Part shown: positions 1 through 8,377 of the stretch, in pieces | Layout: the number at the start of each line of letters is the position of its first letter | How positions within the stretch are numbered: the first letter of the stretch is position 1 | Assembly: GCA_963714125.1 (NCBI GenBank) | Contig: OY970234.1 | Coordinates: 434,001 to 498,000, forward strand | Origin: CAWCAW01 sp963714125 | GTDB taxonomy: Bacteria; Actinomycetota; Acidimicrobiia; Acidimicrobiales; UBA8190 | Direction of reading: 5' to 3' | Length of the DNA stretch: 64,000 bases | The notes under the pieces: model-generated | What the model saw: only the letters and a program-made list of their open reading frames with translations | Databases searched by the model: none | Told to the model about the DNA's origin: nothing | Made by a program: the position numbers and the translations under genes

Positions 1-66
1 CCGGAGCCGGGGCCATGGCCGGAGCCGGAGCCGGAGCCGGAGTCGGAGCCGGAGTCGGAGCCGGGG
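1..66 (+). repeat. GGAGCC hexanucleotide tandem repeat
   Basis: The first 66 bases are imperfect tandem copies of GGAGCC, with occasional GGAGTC and GGGGCC. In the coding frame of the truncated gene they encode the Gly-Ala/Val tail. Such a repeat is prone to slippage in 6-base steps, which would lengthen or shorten the tail without breaking the frame. Confidence 0.75.
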
Positions 67-128
67 TGTCGCCCATGGCGGACGCGCCGGGGATCCCGGC
101 GCACATCGGGGAGGGCCTCCGTGGTTGA
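1..128 (+). CDS. C-terminal tail of a truncated upstream gene (probable Liv-type permease)
   Basis: An open frame entering from the left edge ends with TGA and overlaps the next gene's GTG start by 8 bases. The visible 41 residues are almost only Gly, Ala and Val alternating (GAGAGAGVGAGVGAGV), then a short tail ending EGLRG. This is a low-complexity, probably unstructured cytoplasmic tail. In Liv-type operons the permease gene usually precedes livG, so a LivM-like or LivH-LivM permease is inferred from position only. Nothing in the visible residues identifies it. Confidence 0.55.
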   Translation, partial: GAGAMAGAGAGAGVGAGVGAGVSPMADAPGIPAHIGEGLRG

Positions 129-1026
129 CGCATGGGGAACTGCAGGCGGCGCCAATGGCGGGGGCGCCGGTGTCGGGGGTTTCCCGGGCGCGGCAGTTCC
201 GGTCGCTCCCGCGCACGCGCAGGCGCCATCGGCACGGGTGATGCCCTCTGAAGGTCCGCTACCGGGCGAGCCGCTGCTGGTGGCTGAGAACGTCTCCAAG
301 CGCTTTGGAGGGCTGCAGGCGCTGTCGGATGTGTCGGTGACGGTGAACGCCGGAGAGGCCGTCGGGATCGTCGGTCCCAACGGGGCGGGAAAGACGACGC
401 TGTTCAACTGTGTGTGCGGGCAAGTGCACCCCGATTCGGGCGAGGTGCGGTTCGCCGGCCACGATCTTGGAAAGCTGGCCGCCCATCAACGCGCCCGGCT
501 CGGTATCCGGCGGACGTTTCAACGGATCGAGGTATTTCCGGAGCTGACGGTGCGAGACCACATCATGGTGGCCGAGCGCGCCCGGCGCGGCGACGGGGCG
601 CTGTGGAAGGACTTGCTGAATATGGGCAAGCCCAAGGCCGATGAGATCGAACGCGTCGACGCCACGATGGAGCTCGTCGGCCTCACTGCGCTTGCCGATG
701 TGACGGTGGCGACGCTGAGCCTGGGGCACTGCCGCTTGGTGGAGTTGGGACGGGCGTTGGCCGGTGATCCGCTCCTGCTGCTCGCCGATGAGCCATCGTC
801 GGGACTGGACGACTACGAGACGGCCGTGCTCTCCGAAGTTCTTCGCAAGGTGCAGCGCGACCGCAACACCGCGCTGCTGCTCGTCGAGCACGACCTGCAG
901 ATGGTGGGCAGGGTGAGTGACCGTGTCGTGGTGCTCAATTTCGGTCAGTTCGTGGCGGCGGGCACATTCGACGAAGTGATCGCCGACCCCGAGGTGCGCC
1001 GGGCCTATCTGGGGAGGACGGCATGA
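121..1026 (+). CDS. livG: LivG-like ABC transporter ATP-binding protein
   Basis: This is the ATPase subunit of a branched-chain amino-acid type (HAAT) importer. It should couple ATP hydrolysis to uptake through LivH/LivM permeases at the inner face of the membrane. Visible motifs are Walker A GPNGAGKTT at residues 85-93, signature LSLGH at 199-203, Walker B LLLLADE at about 218-224, and the H-loop in LLLVEHDL. The first 45 or so residues are a Gly/Ala/Pro-rich extension not usual for LivG. The GTG start is favoured by GGGGAGGG five bases upstream; an ATG at 241 would remove the extension. The end overlaps the next ATPase gene by ATGA. The true substrate is unknown; amide or carboxylate ligands other than amino acids are possible. 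Confidence 0.87.
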   Translation: MVDAWGTAGGANGGGAGVGGFPGAAVPVAPAHAQAPSARVMPSEGPLPGEPLLVAENVSKRFGGLQALSDVSVTVNAGEAVGIVGPNGAGKTTLFNCVCGQVHPDSGEVRFAGHDLGKLAAHQRARLGIRRTFQRIEVFPELTVRDHIMVAERARRGDGALWKDLLNMGKPKADEIERVDATMELVGLTALADVTVATLSLGHCRLVELGRALAGDPLLLLADEPSSGLDDYETAVLSEVLRKVQRDRNTALLLVEHDLQMVGRVSDRVVVLNFGQFVAAGTFDEVIADPEVRRAYLGRTA

Positions 1027-2003
1027 TCGACCCCAAGGCATTTCCGCCGGTGCCCGCAGGGACTCCGCGTGCGTCGAGTCCAACGCCCGGTGCACCACCG
1101 TCGACGAACGGCGCAGCGTCCACGAATGGGGCGGCGGGCCCAAGCGCGTCACCAGCGGCGGCGGCGGCATCGGCGTCATCGGCGGCGTCGGCGGCACCGG
1201 CACCGGCGGCCGCATCCTCGTGGTCCCCTCCGGCGGCGACGCCGTCAGGCGGTGTGCCCCGACCCGCGTCGGGAGCAGCGGGCACGGTGCTCGAGTTCGA
1301 TGACGTGTGCGCCTCCTACGGCAGCTATCGCGCCCTCTTTTCGGTGTCGTTCTCGATTCCCGAAAACGGCAAGGTGGCGCTGCTCGGCTCGAACGGCGCT
1401 GGCAAGTCGACGGTGGCTCGGGTTGCCACCGGGCTCGTTCCTCTCACCAGTGGCGCCCTACGGGTGCAGGGGCAAGACGTGAAGCGTCTGGCTGCACATC
1501 GCATCGCCCGGCTCGGAGTGGCGCATGTTCCCGAAGGCAGGGGGGTGTTCTCCACCTTGACCGTGGCCGAGAACCTGACCTTGTCCTTCAACCGGCTTGG
1601 TCGTGGCGCCAGTGCGGACGCCCTGGATCGTGCCTTTGCGGCGTTTCCCGTGCTGGCTGAACGGCGCAAGCAGATGGCGGGCACGCTGTCGGGCGGCCAG
1701 CAGCGGATCTTGTCCTTGGCCAAAGTGCTCGCCGCGCCGCCCAAGGTGCTGATCGTCGACGAGCTTTCCCTGGGGTTGGCGCCGGTGGTGGTGGACGCTG
1801 TCTATGACGGCCTCTTGGCCATCCACGCGCAGGGCTGCGCCCTGCTTATCGTCGAGCAACAGGTGGACAGGGCGCTCGGCATTGCCGATGACGCTGTCGT
1901 CCTCGCGCACGGCTCGGTGGCATGGCACGGGCCGGCGGCTGATGCGGGGCCGGCGGTGGAGCAGCTTCTGGCCGGCGTGGGCGCGGGAGAAGGCACCGCC
2001 TGA
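1023..2003 (+). CDS. livF: LivF-like ABC transporter ATP-binding protein with long disordered N-terminus
   Basis: This is the second ATPase of the Liv-type importer and presumably pairs with the preceding LivG-like subunit. Walker A GSNGAGKST is at residues 122-130, followed by signature LSGGQQR and Walker B VLIVDE, then an SLGLAP segment typical of LivF. Residues 5-87 are a Pro/Ala/Ser/Gly-rich linker with no recognisable fold. The family normally begins directly at the equivalent of LEFDDV (residue 90), so about 85 residues are extra. ATGA overlap with livG implies translational coupling. A later start is possible, but no good ribosome-binding site is evident before residue 90. Confidence 0.86.
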   Translation: MIDPKAFPPVPAGTPRASSPTPGAPPSTNGAASTNGAAGPSASPAAAAASASSAASAAPAPAAASSWSPPAATPSGGVPRPASGAAGTVLEFDDVCASYGSYRALFSVSFSIPENGKVALLGSNGAGKSTVARVATGLVPLTSGALRVQGQDVKRLAAHRIARLGVAHVPEGRGVFSTLTVAENLTLSFNRLGRGASADALDRAFAAFPVLAERRKQMAGTLSGGQQRILSLAKVLAAPPKVLIVDELSLGLAPVVVDAVYDGLLAIHAQGCALLIVEQQVDRALGIADDAVVLAHGSVAWHGPAADAGPAVEQLLAGVGAGEGTA

Positions 2004-2028
2004 TCGTGCGTCTGAGGCTGGGTCGGGC

Positions 2029-2042
2029 CCGCCTTCAGGCGG
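2029..2042 (+). terminator. short GC hairpin after the livGF pair
   Basis: CCGCC-TTCA-GGCGG forms a 5-bp stem with a 4-base loop, 26 bases after the LivF stop and before the SDR gene. There is no T-tract, so it could be a weak intrinsic terminator or only a processing hairpin. Confidence 0.3.
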
Positions 2043-2136
2043 TGGCGGCGCCCAAGCTGTAGGTCGGAGTTGCGAGAAGGGCCTCGGAACTCGCAGAGTG
2101 ATGCCCGACACCGACAACGCCGAGGAGGCGAATGCA

Positions 2137-3030
2137 ATGGGTTTGCTCGAGGGAAGAGTGGCTGTGGTCACCGGCGCCGGTCGAGGCATCGGCCAGGCCA
2201 TTGCCAAGTGCCTGGCCTCCGAGGGTGCCGCAGTTGTCGTGAACGACCTCGGCACCGGTCTCGATGGCTCCGGTGTCGGTGAGGACCCCGCCGCCCTGAC
2301 CTGTCGTGAGATCGAGGAAGCCGGGGGCAAGGCTGTTCCCAACTACGAGTCGGTCAGCGATTACGACGCTGCGGGGCGGATCGTGGCGCAAGCAGTGGAG
2401 ACCTTCGGGTCGATCGACATCCTGGTGAACAATGCCGGCATCGTGCGCGATCGCTCGCTGCTCAAGATGACGTCGGATGATTACGACGCCGTTATCGCCG
2501 TGCACCAAAAGGGCACATTCAACTGCACCCGTCACGCCGCTGCCCACATGCGCGAGGCCGGTTACGGGCGCATCGTCAACATCACGTCATCGGCCGGGCT
2601 GCGAGGCAACTTCGGTCAGAGCAACTACGGGGCGGCCAAGGCGGCCATCATGGGAATGACGTTCGTATGGGCAGTTGAGTTGGCGCGCTACGGCATCACC
2701 GTCAACGCCATGGCTCCTGCCGGCCTGACTCGGATGACCGAGAACTTGTTCGGAGGGGCCGATGCGCCGCCCGACCAGGACCCTGCACTGAATGCGCCCT
2801 TGGTGGCGTTCTTGGCGTCGGAAGAGGCGAGCTACGTCAATGGACAGGTGCTGGGGCGCACGGGATTCGCGTACACCATCTTCCAGACTCCTAAGCAGGT
2901 GGCTGGGATGTGGAAGGACGGCGGCTGGACGCCGACCGAAGTAGCTGCCCACTTCCATGACGTACTCGGTCAGCACCTGCAGTCGGTGGGGATGCCCGCG
3001 CACCCGTTGCTCGGCAAGAAGGACGAATAG
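2137..3030 (+). CDS. short-chain dehydrogenase/reductase
   Basis: A 297-residue NAD(P)-dependent oxidoreductase of the classical SDR type. It shows TGAGRGIG (residues 12-19) for cofactor binding, NNAG (98-101), Ser near 151-152, and the catalytic YGAAK (Y164, K168). The insert around residues 36-55 and the C-terminal extension resemble the dehydrogenase part of multifunctional 3-hydroxyacyl-CoA dehydrogenases (MFE-2/17-beta-HSD type 4), so a beta-oxidation role is likely but inferred. The ATG at 2137 was chosen because GAGGAGG lies 8 bases upstream; an in-frame ATG at 2101 lacks such a site. It follows the transporter genes by 133 bases and may be read separately. Confidence 0.85.
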   Translation: MGLLEGRVAVVTGAGRGIGQAIAKCLASEGAAVVVNDLGTGLDGSGVGEDPAALTCREIEEAGGKAVPNYESVSDYDAAGRIVAQAVETFGSIDILVNNAGIVRDRSLLKMTSDDYDAVIAVHQKGTFNCTRHAAAHMREAGYGRIVNITSSAGLRGNFGQSNYGAAKAAIMGMTFVWAVELARYGITVNAMAPAGLTRMTENLFGGADAPPDQDPALNAPLVAFLASEEASYVNGQVLGRTGFAYTIFQTPKQVAGMWKDGGWTPTEVAAHFHDVLGQHLQSVGMPAHPLLGKKDE

Positions 3031-3033
3031 CGC

Positions 3034-4278
3034 CTAATCGAACAAGGCTTGCCGTTCGTCGGCTTTCTTGGCCATGGCCTCGACGACGTCGTCGGTGAGA
3101 ACCCGTTCGCCGTTGCGATCCAGCCCCGCCGGGGTGATCCAGATCCAGTTTCCTGGGGTTCCGGTGAGCTCGAAACCCCGGTAGCTGATCAGGGAGTGGT
3201 GGTGCGAACAGACCCGAGCAAGGTTCTCGAGAGATCCCTTGCCACCTTGGGCAAAGGGAATGATGTGGTGGGCTTCGAGTCCATGGGACACGTCACATCC
3301 CTCCACCACACACTTGCGGTCACGTGATTGCAGAGCACTGAGCAGATGAGCGGAGATGGCCCGACCGCCATGGGCCACGGTGGTGACGTCCACCCCGTCT
3401 TCGACCAGGATCTTGACGTAGGCGGTCGGAAGGACCCTCTCCACTGCCGCTAAGGGCACCGGCCCAATGCCGGCGATCTCACAGGTCTCTTGGCCTTTGA
3501 GCGCTCCTCGCCGTAAAGCGGCCGCGGGCACGTGGAAGACGACTTCTGAGGTGGTCCCCGACTTCGGATCACCTTCCCCAGTGACCAGTTCCACCAGGGC
3601 ATCGAGCCGGTACGCCTCGGTGGGCTGATGAAGCCCAGACCGACGAGCCGAATCGAACAGGGCATTGGACCGGGTCTCTAAAGCCGCGATGAACCTGGCT
3701 CCGTCTTCGGCGGTGGTCCGGCCCTGGACGCAAAAGGCCCCTTCGGTGTCGGTCCACCAGCGCAGATAGCGGTTCTGACGGATCCGTTCGTAACGAGCCA
3801 GAGCCTCGGCCTCAGAGTCGTGCTGAGCCAGGATCCTCTTGCACTGGTCCTTGAGGCCCTTGACGGTGCTGTGAGCCGCCGTTTCGATCAGGGCCCCTTC
3901 CACCGAAGGGTGTTGAGAAGCCACGGCGGTGATCTGGTGGGCCTGTTCCGACGAAAGTCGCCCGGCTTGAAGGGCATCGACGGTAAGCGGTAGAGAACCA
4001 AGTGCCTCGGCGGTCTCCATGGTTCGGATGGCTTCGCCGCGACCTACCCCGGACTTCTCAGCCAGCCAATCGGCCGGCGTGCGGTGCCCGGCGTCCTTCC
4101 ATACCGAGGACTGGGCCATGCGAGCCGCATAGAGAGTTTTGATGGCCACCACCATCCGCTCCAGATCGACCATGTCGGTCACTACCGACACGGCATCGGG
4201 AATCGCGGTGCGCTGCGGATCGGCGTTGGCCAAGAACGAGCGGAGCTCGGCCTTCATCTGAGAGAACGAACCAGACAT
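3034..4278 (-). CDS. DUF222/13E12-type protein with HNH nuclease domain
   Basis: A 414-residue protein with the helical DUF222 region in the first two thirds, which includes the AGRLSSEQAHQI segment typical of this family. A C-terminal HNH motif contains the CVVEGCDVSHGLEAHHIIP core and a downstream CSHHH. Such genes are abundant and multicopy in actinobacteria (13E12 repeat family). The HNH zinc and catalytic residues are present, so nuclease activity is plausible, but the physiological role is unknown. It lies convergent to the SDR gene with only 3 bases between stops. No flanking inverted repeats or mobile-element genes are evident. Confidence 0.85.
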   Translation of the reverse strand: MSGSFSQMKAELRSFLANADPQRTAIPDAVSVVTDMVDLERMVVAIKTLYAARMAQSSVWKDAGHRTPADWLAEKSGVGRGEAIRTMETAEALGSLPLTVDALQAGRLSSEQAHQITAVASQHPSVEGALIETAAHSTVKGLKDQCKRILAQHDSEAEALARYERIRQNRYLRWWTDTEGAFCVQGRTTAEDGARFIAALETRSNALFDSARRSGLHQPTEAYRLDALVELVTGEGDPKSGTTSEVVFHVPAAALRRGALKGQETCEIAGIGPVPLAAVERVLPTAYVKILVEDGVDVTTVAHGGRAISAHLLSALQSRDRKCVVEGCDVSHGLEAHHIIPFAQGGKGSLENLARVCSHHHSLISYRGFELTGTPGNWIWITPAGLDRNGERVLTDDVVEAMAKKADERQALFD

Positions 4279-4304
4279 GTCCGCATTGTTGTACGCGGGT
4301 GTAA

Positions 4305-4349
4305 CGCTGAAGCGGGGTGCGACGGTGAAGCGGGCGCGACAGTGAAACG
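4305..4349 (+). repeat. short direct repeat between the HNH and thiolase genes
   Basis: Units containing TGAAGCGGG and GCGAC recur about every 18 bases (TGAAGCGGG at 4308 and 4326, then a degraded TGAAACG at 4343). The array fills most of the 75-base gap between the two minus-strand genes. Its function is unknown; it may be upstream regulatory sequence of the DUF222 gene. Confidence 0.45.
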
Positions 4350-4353
4350 AAAA

Positions 4354-5532
4354 CTAGTTCTCGTTGCGCGTCAGGATGTTGACGACAGATACACCCGAAC
4401 CGCGGCCGCCCACGTTGTGTTGCAGGGCGAAGCCGTTGCGGATGGCGACCTGTCGCCCTTCGGCCTCCCCGCGTAGCTGCCACCAACATTCGGTGAGCTG
4501 AGCCACACCTGTCGCCCCAATGGGGTGACCCTTGGCGAGAAGTCCGCCGGACGGGTTGACGGGAATGCGTCCGTCGAGCGCTGTCTCACCGGCCAACGAG
4601 GCAGGACCGCCCTTGCCCTTCTCCACGAAACCGAGGTCTTCGATGTCGAGGATCTCGGTGATGGTGAAGCAGTCGTGTACTTCGGCCACGTCGATGTCCG
4701 ACGGGCCCACGCCGGCCATCTTGTAGGCCCGGTCCGCCGCCGCGGTGGTGGCGGGAAGGCTGACGAACGTCGACTTTTCGTGCAGATACGGGTGGTCGGT
4801 GGCCACGCCGAAACCGGCCACGTAGACGGGCTTGTCGGTGAACTCCCGGGCCCGCTCGGCCGTGGTGAGGATGATGGCCGCCGCCCCGTCGGTCTGGGGG
4901 CAGCAATCCAACAGCCGCAGCGGCCGGCACACCGGCGCCGAGGCCAGCACCTGATCGATGGTGACCTCGCTCTGAAAGTGCGCGTAGGGGTCCAGGCATC
5001 CGTTGTGGTGGTTCTTCACCGCTACCGACGCCAGCATCTCGGGTGTCGTTCCGAACTCGTGCATGTGACGCGTGGCATAGGGGGCGAAGAGCACCGGGGC
5101 CGTCTCGCCGCGGTTGTACAGAGGATGACCGGCGGCGGCACGAGCGAGCAGGCCCTCTTGTGTTGACTTGTCACGCATCTTCTCGACGCCGATGACCAAC
5201 ACCACGTCGTGCACGCCGCTGGCGACCACCATGGCGCCGATGCGAAAGGCATCAGACCCCGACGGACAGGCGTTCTCCACCCGCGTGCACGGGATCCCGG
5301 CCAAACCGATGGCGCTGGGCACGGTGTTGCCACCAATACCCTCTTGACCCCACAGCGAGCCGCGCTGGGTGGCCACGATGGCGGCGTCGATGGCACCGGG
5401 CTCGATCCCCTTGTCAACGGCCGCCATGGCCGCCGCAAACGCACCGGACGCCATCTGTTCGTAGCTCTGCTCGAACAGCTCGCCGAACTTGATGAGCCCG
5501 GCCCCGACTACGGCCACCTTGTTCCAGCTCAT
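4354..5532 (-). CDS. thiolase-family protein (SCP-x/lipid-transfer type)
   Basis: A 392-residue thiolase-fold enzyme, full length for the SCP-x-type thiolases of steroid and branched-chain acyl-CoA degradation. The nucleophile region ENACPSGSDAF places Cys at residue 89. HDCFTITEI and GHPIGATG supply the later catalytic His and glycine-rich segments. It normally cleaves 3-ketoacyl-CoA or, in Ltp2-like members, acts as an aldolase with a DUF35 partner. It is third in an operon. Its ATG overlaps the stop of the HMG-CoA-synthase-like/DUF35 gene by ATGA, which makes physical partnership with that protein likely. Substrate is not determined. Confidence 0.85.
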   Translation of the reverse strand: MSWNKVAVVGAGLIKFGELFEQSYEQMASGAFAAAMAAVDKGIEPGAIDAAIVATQRGSLWGQEGIGGNTVPSAIGLAGIPCTRVENACPSGSDAFRIGAMVVASGVHDVVLVIGVEKMRDKSTQEGLLARAAAGHPLYNRGETAPVLFAPYATRHMHEFGTTPEMLASVAVKNHHNGCLDPYAHFQSEVTIDQVLASAPVCRPLRLLDCCPQTDGAAAIILTTAERAREFTDKPVYVAGFGVATDHPYLHEKSTFVSLPATTAAADRAYKMAGVGPSDIDVAEVHDCFTITEILDIEDLGFVEKGKGGPASLAGETALDGRIPVNPSGGLLAKGHPIGATGVAQLTECWWQLRGEAEGRQVAIRNGFALQHNVGGRGSGVSVVNILTRNEN

Positions 5533-7037
5533 TGCGCCGCCTTTCTCGAAGAGGTCCCGACGGGGGTGGAAGACACCCGGCGCGCCTTGTACCCATATAC
5601 CGGTATATGGCGCTCGCTGGCGTAGAGACGCAGTACCAGCTCCACGTCGTCGTCAATGGCGATGTCCGCAGCGTCGGCCACCGATCCCTGCACCATGAGG
5701 CGGGTGTGGTCGTCGAGGTCGATGACACATAGCGGCAGCGGCGCCAAAAACGGCGGCGGCATGGTCTGATTCACCACGAAGGTGTGGACCCTCCCGCGCC
5801 GACCGAGCGAGATCACGTCCAGCTCATCGCTGCCGCAATTGATGCACGTGGGGTGGATCGACGGCGGCGTCGACACCGTGCCGCATAGCCGGCACTTGGC
5901 TCCTTGCAACGAAAGCATCTCGATGTTGCCCCGGGTGAACGCCGCTCCTGCGGGGGGCAGGCCCATAGCGATGGGATCGACCATGGCCTCAACCACGCCC
6001 CGGGCCCGCGCCGCCTGCATGTACGACACCGGACGCCCTGCGCTGAGGCGAGCCATGGCCCCTTCGGCTCCGGGAACGGGGCGATGCACCTCGACGGCTA
6101 CCGCCGTGGCGCGCCCGCCGCCGTAACCGAGGATCCCCACTACGGACGGAGTGGGACCGTCGAGGGCCGGCACCACACCGAGGAGCCCTGCGGCCGCTCC
6201 GGTGTCACCGACGGCGGCCTGCACATCGGCCGACAGCAGCGGCGATGCCAGCTTCTTGGACACCGCCGTGGCCAGCTTGCCGTCGGGGTCGGCGATGGCC
6301 CACCCGGCGACGGCGCCGGCGGAACCGGCCGACAACGCCCGTCCGGTGGCGCTGAGCAACGGCAGGAAGACCTCGTCGCGAAACAGCCGGCCGTCGTAGA
6401 CGTCTCCGGTGGCGCCCTGGGCGTGGCCGCGGTAGCGGTCCACCACGGGCAGCGACTTCTGCACGCGGGCCACCAGACGCGCCGGCGGTCCTGATCCGTT
6501 GCTGGCGGCATCGTCGCCGCCGAGGACAAAAGCCACCGCTCCGGCGCCCACCACGGCCTCGCCGGCGGTGCCCATGCCGGGTACCAACGCGTCCGACGCC
6601 ACTACCAATACACGTGCCGAAGCGCCGAGGTACCCGGCCGCCAGCGCGTCCCAGGCGCCGAGCAGTGCGTCCATGCCGGCATGCGACGACCCGGCCAGCA
6701 AGGCGCCGGCGACATCGGGGTCGAGACTCAACGTTGTAGCCAGAAACGGAAGGCTGGGGCCTTCGGCGAAGGGCGGACGGGCCGTGCCCCACCACAAGCC
6801 CGATATCTGGTCGGCGGCAACGCCGGCGGCGGCCATGGCGTCGATGGCCGCTTGCCACGCCAAGGTGAGGGTGTCCTCGTCGGCATCGCACACGGCCACG
6901 CTCTGCTTGCCGCCGGCTGCACCCCAGGCGGCGGACACTTCCGATGCGGCCAGGCGTAGCGACGGAGCCGCCACACCGACTCCGAGCACACTGACGGCGG
7001 AGACCGGCTGATTTGTGATGGGCGGGTGATCTGTCAT
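5529..7037 (-). CDS. HMG-CoA-synthase-like protein fused to C-terminal DUF35 (zinc ribbon/OB fold)
   Basis: A 502-residue two-part protein. Residues 1 to about 370 resemble the HMG-CoA synthase/ketoacyl synthase fold. The position where family members carry the nucleophilic Cys reads AGSSHAGMD (S117-S118), so the thiol appears replaced by Ser. The last 130 residues are a DUF35 module: a zinc ribbon with CRLCG and CINCG pairs, followed by an OB fold. DUF35 proteins bridge acyl-CoA enzymes, for example the archaeal thiolase/HMG-CoA synthase complex and ChsH2 with the Ltp2 aldolase. The ATG at 7037 overlaps the upstream dehydrogenase stop, and the end overlaps the thiolase start, so all three are co-translated. 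It is probably a scaffold or acyl-CoA carrier subunit; catalytic synthase activity is doubtful. Confidence 0.8.
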   Translation of the reverse strand: MTDHPPITNQPVSAVSVLGVGVAAPSLRLAASEVSAAWGAAGGKQSVAVCDADEDTLTLAWQAAIDAMAAAGVAADQISGLWWGTARPPFAEGPSLPFLATTLSLDPDVAGALLAGSSHAGMDALLGAWDALAAGYLGASARVLVVASDALVPGMGTAGEAVVGAGAVAFVLGGDDAASNGSGPPARLVARVQKSLPVVDRYRGHAQGATGDVYDGRLFRDEVFLPLLSATGRALSAGSAGAVAGWAIADPDGKLATAVSKKLASPLLSADVQAAVGDTGAAAGLLGVVPALDGPTPSVVGILGYGGGRATAVAVEVHRPVPGAEGAMARLSAGRPVSYMQAARARGVVEAMVDPIAMGLPPAGAAFTRGNIEMLSLQGAKCRLCGTVSTPPSIHPTCINCGSDELDVISLGRRGRVHTFVVNQTMPPPFLAPLPLCVIDLDDHTRLMVQGSVADAADIAIDDDVELVLRLYASERHIPVYGYKARRVSSTPVGTSSRKAAQ

Positions 7038-8242
7038 GGCCGGTGAGTCTTCCACCACGGACCGGCGGGGGCCTTTCCGCCCAGCAGCGCCGTCCCCACG
7101 AAGTTGCGTTGCACCTCGACGGTGCCGGCACCGATGCACAGGCCCCGGATGTCGCGATAGGCCCGCTCGACGGGGTACTCCCGGCTGAAGCCATACCCCC
7201 CGAGCAGCTGGATGGCCTCGTCGCACACCTTTTTGGCGGCCAAGTTGCAGGCGATCTTCGCCATGGCCGACTCGAGCGGCGGGGGCGTACCGTGCGGACC
7301 GGCGAGGACGAGCGCCCGCTGCAGAAGGAAGCGAGCCCCTTCCAACTCGGTGGCGACATCGGCGATCTTCCACTGGAGGCCTTGGAGCTCAGAGAGCTTC
7401 TTGGTCCCGGACTTGCGGTCGTTCATGTAGTCGATGGCGTATTCCAACGCCCCCTGGGCGGCGCCCACGCACATGGCCGCGTTGCCGCAGCGCTCGTGGT
7501 TGATGTGGGCCAGCAGCGTCTTGAGCCCGCTGTTGTCGGCGGGGTTGCCGGCCACCAGGACGTCCTCGGGTTCGATGCGCACCCCGTCGAAGGCGAGCTC
7601 GGCTTCGGTGCAGCCGCGCAACCCCATCTTGCGGTGGGTGCCGGCCACGCTGACACCGTCTTTGGTCAGGTCCACCAGCACGGCGCCGATGCCTTTGCCA
7701 GTACCGGCCTCGCCACCGGGCCAGCGGCACCACACCAGGCAGGCGACGGCCTTGTGGCCGCCAGTGACGTAGTTCTTGTAGGCGTCGAGGCGCCACCCGT
7801 CGCCGTCCTCGGTGAGATGGGCGCGCATGTTGGTGGCGGCCGAGCCGGCGTCGGGCTCGGTGATGCCGATGCAGAACAGCTCGCCGGCAGCGGCTTGCGG
7901 CAACCAGCGCTGGCGCATGGCCTCGTTGCCGAGATGCTCGATGGCCCGAGGCGGCCCGTTGAACACGAGCTGGCACATGATGGCGGTCGAGACATCCACC
8001 CGGGCCAGCTCCTCGAGGACGATGGCGGCCTCGATGTCGCCCATGCCCATGCCGCCGTAGGCCTCGCCCACGGTGACGGTGAACAGCTCGGCGCGCCGTA
8101 GCGCCTGCAAGGCGACCTCGGCGAACTCCTCGGTCTCGTCCCAGCCCGCCGCGTAGGGGGCGATGTCGCGCTCGGCCACGTCGCGGCTGAGCTTGCGCAG
8201 GGCGGCTCTATCGTCGTCCTCTGTGAGGTCGATCGCGCTCAC
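7034..8242 (-). CDS. acyl-CoA dehydrogenase
   Basis: A 402-residue flavoprotein of the acyl-CoA dehydrogenase family, first gene of the operon with the DUF35 fusion and thiolase. It would introduce the 2,3-double bond in an acyl-CoA and pass electrons to ETF. Family hallmarks are CIGITEPDAGSAAT in the middle beta-domain, GLRGCTEAELAFD, and the C-terminal QLLGGYGFSREYPVERAYRD, whose last part matches the FAD-contact region. The start is a GTG giving VSAIDLTEDD; no clear Shine-Dalgarno is visible. Reading the frame farther upstream crosses the divergent promoter and the opposite thiolase, so longer versions were discarded. Confidence 0.88.
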   Translation of the reverse strand: MSAIDLTEDDDRAALRKLSRDVAERDIAPYAAGWDETEEFAEVALQALRRAELFTVTVGEAYGGMGMGDIEAAIVLEELARVDVSTAIMCQLVFNGPPRAIEHLGNEAMRQRWLPQAAAGELFCIGITEPDAGSAATNMRAHLTEDGDGWRLDAYKNYVTGGHKAVACLVWCRWPGGEAGTGKGIGAVLVDLTKDGVSVAGTHRKMGLRGCTEAELAFDGVRIEPEDVLVAGNPADNSGLKTLLAHINHERCGNAAMCVGAAQGALEYAIDYMNDRKSGTKKLSELQGLQWKIADVATELEGARFLLQRALVLAGPHGTPPPLESAMAKIACNLAAKKVCDEAIQLLGGYGFSREYPVERAYRDIRGLCIGAGTVEVQRNFVGTALLGGKAPAGPWWKTHRP

Positions 8243-8293
8243 CGCCGGACCCCGGCGTGCGGCCCGGCCTGCGGGTGGCGGGGGGTCGCTGAA

Positions 8294-8325
8294 CCTGACA
8301 CCATCGTCAGGAAACTTACTACACT
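8294..8325 (+). promoter_or_regulatory. palindromic operator and promoter-like elements between divergent beta-oxidation genes
   Basis: The 135-base divergent gap carries a perfect inverted repeat CCTGAC-ACCATC-GTCAGG (8294-8311). Facing the downstream thiolase are a CTGACA (8295-8300, -35-like) and TACACT (8320-8325, -10-like) with a 19-base spacer, slightly long. The overlap of palindrome and -35-like element fits repression by a dimeric regulator such as a TetR-family protein. No regulator gene is adjacent, so this is an inference. Confidence 0.4.
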
Positions 8326-8377
8326 GACAATCCCGTCTTCCCAGCCTGGGGAAGAGCCAACGGAAGGGGCAAAGCGG

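Noticed and set aside
3034..4278. Homing endonuclease or mobile intron
   Set aside because: DUF222/HNH proteins are ordinary multicopy actinobacterial genes; no intron structure or interrupted host gene is seen.
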